Assembly: GCA_030549775.1 (NCBI GenBank)
Contig: CM060174.1
Span: forward strand, 23,548,693-23,612,692
Length of the DNA: 64,000 nt
Direction of reading: 5' to 3'
DNA from: Tamarix chinensis
Lineage: Eukaryota > Streptophyta > Magnoliopsida > Caryophyllales > Tamaricaceae
The first letter of the stretch is position 1. Each line of letters begins with the position of its first letter. Positions 59,535-64,000 of this stretch are shown here, piece after piece. A model generated the notes under the pieces. That model was given only the letters and a program-made list of their open reading frames with translations. It did not search any database and had not been told where the DNA came from. The translations under genes and the position numbers were made by a program.

Positions 59535-61380
59535 TGCTTGCTATAGCTGGATTTTTTCATAATATAGTTATACCAAAAATAATAACCAATTGTGCCATAA
59601 CTATCATCCCTCAAACTATCCGTATTGAATCCCCATACCAATGTAAACCTATATCCTATTGTAACATACTTTATAAGATAGTAACAAAGGTTATAACACT
59701 TAGGATTCATCCATTCTTATCTTTTCTTATAGGAAAAAAATCATCCAGTCTTTCTCTAAGATGGGTAAAAAGCTAAGATAATGATCATATTTCTCCAAGA
59801 TGTGAGATTTACATTGAAATAAAAAAGCTTATGACTCAGTAAGTTGGTCTTTCATAGGGAGGGCGTTACATGAGCTCTATTTCCCACCTCACTTTGTTGG
59901 TTAAATTATAAGCTTTGAGACAAAAATGAGATATTCCTTTGACATTAATAGGTTTCTTTTTGAAACTTTCCAAGCTAGAAAGGGTCTTGAATAGAGGGAC
60001 CCCTTTTCACCTTATATGTTTGCTCTAGTTATAGAATACTTGAATAGGGCTTTGTTTTAACTTTAGATTCACTTGAATATCAAAGCTCATCCAAAATATG
60101 AGAAGCTTAAAAAGGGTGAGCTTACTTTTTCATTGATGACCTTATGCTCGTCAATTGAGATGATGTGGACTCAATTCAAGCCATTATGAACAATTTTAAT
60201 GTTCTTTTCCAATCTCTTAACTATATACCTTAATAAAAGTAATCTATATTTTAGGGGAAATTTTTATCAAAAATAAAATAGTAGATTGAGAATCACTCCT
60301 AGTTTACTAAAGTCTTTTTACCCATCAAACACCTTAATGTTCCTTTGGTGAGTAGAATAGTAAAGAAGAATGAATACAACCTTTAATTTGAAGGTACATA
60401 TTTAGGCTCAATATCTAGCAAAATAAAAAGTTAAATTATGTTGGAGGATTTCAACTAATCAATTTAGTTCTATTTAGACTACGAAATCATTACAGCTTGA
60501 TTTATCATCTTCCTAAGGGTATTATTCAAGTGATTAATGCCATTGTTGATCATTTCTATGGTTTAGGAATCCTCACATCACTCAAAAGGCTCTAGTGAAA
60601 TAACACCAAGTTTGTAAATTTATGATGGAAGGTGGACTAAGTGTGGTTAACCTTGAATGATGGAATACTGATCCTCTAGAAAAGAATCAATAGGATATTC
60701 AACATAAAAAGGAGAATATATGGATGTAGTGGCTTCACTTTTATTATTTGAAAAATACAGATGTGCATTCCATGCTTATCAAACAATCAGCTTCTTAGGT
60801 GCTAAGATATTTGCCAAAGGATAGAAATACTTTTAAGCATTTATTAAACTCTACTCAAGATCATATAAAGTTTCTTTTCAATAGAAAATATTTATTACTT
60901 GACTTTATCAGGTAATCAAACCAACTTCACTTGAGGTTAATTGGTGGAAGGTAGTATGGACTCCCATATCTTTGCCCAAAAAAAATATTTTATCTATGGT
61001 TTGTTATGATGAAAGGATTAGTAACTATAGATAAAATTCTAGAGTGGGTGATAAAGGTTGATGAGAAGTGTGTGTTATTCCATAATAGCTTTGAAACTCT
61101 TGACTAATTATTCTTTTAATTTTGTTACTCTTTTAAATCTTGGAGAAATTTGATGATAGGGTTTGGATGCACACACAACCCAAGTGACTTTAGAAGTATT
61201 AGTCATGGTATTGAGAGAAGTATAAGGGGACTTCAAGATCAAATATTAACCCTCAAATACCTATTTTCACTTGTCATTTATTTCAATTGGCATGAAAAAA
61301 ATGATGCTTACACCAAGGGAAGACTCATAATCTAAAAAAAAAGGATACGAGATCGTAAGGGAAATGGCTAGCATAATAGA
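59535..61380 (+). pseudogene. L1-type LINE ORF2: RT core and C-terminal region
   Basis: Plus strand: FFHNIVIPKIITNCAITIIP, QCKPISYCNILYKIVTKVIT and HPFLSFLIG (59,545-59,740) are the plant L1 RT blocks (IPK..N.T.I.LIPK, .RPISCCN..YK...K....R). Then GRALHELYFPPHFVGWI (about 59,855-59,905), SPYMFALVIEYL (60,005-60,045) and FIDDLMLVN with intact DD (about 60,128-60,155). The C-terminal zf-RVT-like part is at 60,900-61,200, including PKKNIL and LEWVIKVDEKCVLFH (family L..WGI..D..C..C). The N-terminal endonuclease is missing. Frame changes and stops make it dead. It sits inside Tat RNase H, with a likely duplicated target TTGCC-AAA at 56,556 and 61,535. Confidence 0.82.
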
Positions 61381-61536
61381 GTGTAATTTCAATTGCAATT
61401 CCTATAATATGCTTATAGATTTTGTTAATAATCTATGTCTTTATTCTCTTATTATTTTCCATATTATTTCATCTGTGAGTTTAATTCTTTCAATTGGAAG
61501 TAATAAAAAATTACATTACTTACCGGAATTTTTTTT

Positions 61537-62400
61537 GCCTAAAGTCATTTGATGAATTTAAAGTCTACTTATCCATATTGTCAACCTTGAGATCCCTAGT
61601 AGTGGGAGATGTATCTTAATTATATTTAAAACCATTAGAATCAACACTTTCCTTCATTTTCATTAGAGAAGACATCAAGGTCAAGGCACTAAAGCATATT
61701 TACTACACTAGCTAGGTGCTAAATATTGTTATGCATCGATACTCTAACTTGAAAAATATGACTTATGCTTTACCTATTGCATCAAGAAAGTTAAAACCCT
61801 ATTTTTATTCTTATTTTGTATTGGTTTTGAATAATATTCCACTCAACATTGTCTTACATAACTTGATAGTTCCAGGAGAATAATGATATGGGTTACTAAA
61901 TTAATTCGACATACCATTCAATATTGATTGAGGCCATTTATTAAATGATAGGCTTTAAATGAATTTATTGTTGAATGCTTATTTAAAGATCAACCAAAAT
62001 TTATTTTTAATCTGTAGGGAAAAGGGAGGATGGACTTTATATTTAGATGAGTTTTCCAATAGCTTAAGTGTTGGAGGTAGTGTGGTTTTAATTGACCCAA
62101 ATGGTATATCGATGGAATATGCATAGATATTTGATTTTGTTGCAACCAATAATGTGGTTGAATATGAAGCTTCATTGGAAAATCTTTAACTACCTAAGGA
62201 TTACAGGAAGATAAAATAAAGTTATATAGTCACTTAGCTTTGGTCGTCAACTAATATGATGAACAATGTGAAGTTAGGGATTCCTTTAAAAAGAAATATT
62301 TATGGAAGATTATTGAAGGAAAAAAAATAATTTTCATCTATTAAAATAGAAAAAGTACCACGCAACCCTATTTCGGTGGTTGAATATGAAGCTTCATTAG
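61537..62400 (+). pseudogene. Tat-lineage RNase H and second (archaeal-type) RNase H
   Basis: First RNase H end: CLKSFDEFKVYLSILSTLRS (61,537-61,600), FIREDIKVKALKHIYYTS (about 61,660-61,710), YSNLKNMTYALPIASRKLKP (61,740-61,800). Then a linker and the extra RNase H that defines the Tat/Ogre group: WTLYLDEFSNSLSVGGSVVL (62,030-62,090), FVATNNVVEYEASLENL (62,135-62,190). A second VVEYEASLANL block at 62,370-62,410 looks like a local duplication. Stops throughout. It follows the same plus-strand order as the RT at 51,780 and 56,147, so all belong to one element. Confidence 0.85.
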
Positions 62401-62409
62401 CAAATCTAA

Positions 62410-63485
62410 AGGCTTAAGAATTTTTGAATTCCCCTCTCCTCTCCAAGCGATTTGATCTTTATAGTTGAGGCTATTATAGAGAGAAAACTTCGTGATTTTT
62501 CCTTTAGGATAAAATTAGTCTTGTTAAAGTTGTCAAACCCAACATCACTTCAACATAAGGTTGGGAGATAATGATAGATTCTACTTTTGTTTATGATCGA
62601 ATCCTATTTTAGCTTCTATAAAAATTTTGGCATCAAAATCTGGGTTTTAAATTGCTAACCTTAGAGAAGATCCCTCCCTCCATTTTGAAGACAAAAAATT
62701 CACCTTAACAAGCACCGAATAAGGTTCTTGATCATTTTATATGATTATGGATTGTGTTATTTGAATCTTGATGAAAATTATTGAAATCTTGCATGCATGA
62801 TTGAATCCTAATTTGAATTTTTGATAGGGTGAATAGTTAGGTTTTACAATCTTGAAACTAATCTGGAGTATTTTCATGAAAAATATTGGTTGAATACTTA
62901 TTAAGGTTTTTGAGTAAACTAAGAGGGAATAATCGTGTGTGTTGATCATTTGTGTTCTTTGTTTTAGTGAGACTTATTGATCATGATTTACACTAGATTG
63001 AGCCTAAACATTTTATGATAATTACTTGCCTATGGTAATCAAAGTCAGAGAGTTAATACAAATTATGCACTTTAAACTATGTTCAGTTCTAAAATTGGAT
63101 AGAGTATTCTTAGAGTTTATTTTGTGCATTACATGCATATTAATGTGAAAATATTGGATTTTACCTACTACAAAATAGGATATGATACATGCATAACCAT
63201 TCAAGTCCGATCGAATTGATTAGGGTTATTTTTGTTGAATTGTATATCAAGAACATAACAATAAATGTGTAGAGTGTGAAAATAAATTTCTTTTTGTGAT
63301 AAATTTATTTTTGACCTTTTGGTTAACATACTTGAGTCAAAAAAACTTGCAAGAACCAACTAAAGACCAAGATGTAAACCATTTTGATTCGGGTTTTTAA
63401 CCAAAGCCCAAGAAGCACTAACCAATTGTTGAGTGTGTTTTTGCAATCCAATACCAATGGAGGAGAAGTAAAATATTCAAGTATT
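62410..63485. other. Unassigned AT-rich sequence
   Basis: I see no recognisable integrase, LTR end or repeat on either strand. Short open frames at 62,737-62,949 and 63,022-63,204 (minus) have no family features. It separates the Tat RNase H (plus) from a gypsy integrase fragment (minus), so at least one element boundary must lie here. Confidence 0.5.
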
Positions 63486-63489
63486 TTTC

Positions 63490-63990
63490 AAATCAATACA
63501 TCATCCATGTCTATCTCATCGGAATAAAGAGAACTAAATTGGTTAGTCGATCAACCACTATCCAAATCATGTCCAAGCCACTCCTGGTCCCATTCAATCC
63601 ATTAACAAAGTGTATAGAAATGGATCCCACTTCCACTTAGGTATCTTTAAAGGTTGAAAAAACTATACTAGCCTCCTATTCTCAACCTTGACCTTTTAAC
63701 AAGTTAACCACCTCAAAACAAACTTGTATACCTCTCTCCTCATACATGGACACCAATACATCATCCTAAGGTCCATATACAAATTATCTCCTACAAGATG
63801 GACATAATAAGGTGTATAATGATCCTATTTAAGTATCTTGATCTTTAGATCATTACAACTTGGCGGTACATACCATCGATCTCTAAATCTAACATTACCA
63901 TTATCATAGATGTGAAACCCTAAACAAATTTCTCAACTAATATAGATACAATCAATTCACAACTAAAGCAACTTACCACTATATAAAATC
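63490..63990 (-). pseudogene. Chromovirus-type gypsy integrase, N-terminal half
   Basis: Minus strand, high to low coordinates: NVRFRDRWYVPPSCNDLKIK (about 63,835-63,895), a decayed HHCC zinc domain with MRREVYKFVLRWLTC (about 63,695-63,745), FFQPLKIPKWKWD (63,625-63,665) and the core start SGLDMIWIVVDRLTNLVLFI (about 63,525-63,585; family YDSIWVIVDRLTKSAHF). The catalytic core is cut at about 63,500. It is the fragment of an element that extends beyond the window. Del/Tekay membership is likely but not certain. Several stops. Confidence 0.85.
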
Positions 63991-64000
63991 AATTGAAAAA

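Noticed and set aside
1..64000. tRNA, rRNA or microRNA genes
   Set aside because: I saw no cloverleaf with conserved A and B boxes and no rRNA blocks on either strand. The only tRNA-related sequences are retrotransposon primer-binding sites. A tRNAscan or Infernal run would settle this.

Overview
The window is plant nuclear DNA (angiosperm; genus not decidable from the sequence). It is AT-rich and I recognise no intact host gene. Nearly all of it is nested, degenerate transposable elements: Ty3/gypsy LTR retrotransposons of several lineages, one large CACTA (En/Spm-like) DNA transposon and one LINE. The lineages are assigned from conserved protein blocks read through many stop codons, from primer-binding sites and from target-site duplications (TSDs). 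No element appears able to transpose on its own.

Layout. 1-430 is an Athila gag tail. 431-13,364 is a Tekay/Del-like gypsy element on the minus strand: a long AT-rich LTR (9,721-13,364), a Met-type primer site, gag, protease and RT, then a truncated LTR-like block (431-2,489). A 4.76-kb solo LTR with a perfect TSD (3,528-8,284) splits it. 13,365-14,640 is a collapsed chromovirus. 14,650-21,288 is a pol-less Athila derivative with two LTRs, an Asp-type primer site and gag-protease. 21,289-26,047 is another long LTR. 26,245-31,087 is a chromovirus with both LTRs, gag, protease, RT and RNase H, whose integrase core is deleted.

31,697-49,262 is a CACTA transposon on the minus strand. It has subterminal repeat fields, a split TNP2 transposase, a DUF4216 segment and a second ORF of the DUF8039/TNPA-like kind. 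Two LTRs sit inside it: about 0.95 kb at 33,090-34,036 and 5.2 kb at 35,914-41,121. About 49,300-62,400 is a plus-strand Tat-lineage gypsy element (gag, protease, RT, RNase H, second RNase H). It is broken by a 4.0-kb solo LTR with a perfect TSD (52,103-56,141) and by a LINE, which is itself broken by another LTR (56,888-59,534). The right edge holds a gypsy integrase fragment on the minus strand.

The most distinctive content is the family of 4-5-kb LTRs. Three full copies (3,528-8,284; 35,914-41,121; 52,103-56,141) share a TATA box about 1 kb from the LTR start, a very long GC/CT-rich leader, a conserved block ending in a consensus splice donor, a minisatellite built on a CCACCGG...TAATAGTGG unit, and a conserved stem-loop near the 3' end. 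The last two also occur in the LTR at 21,289-26,047. This suggests an unusually structured, possibly spliced, retroelement leader RNA.
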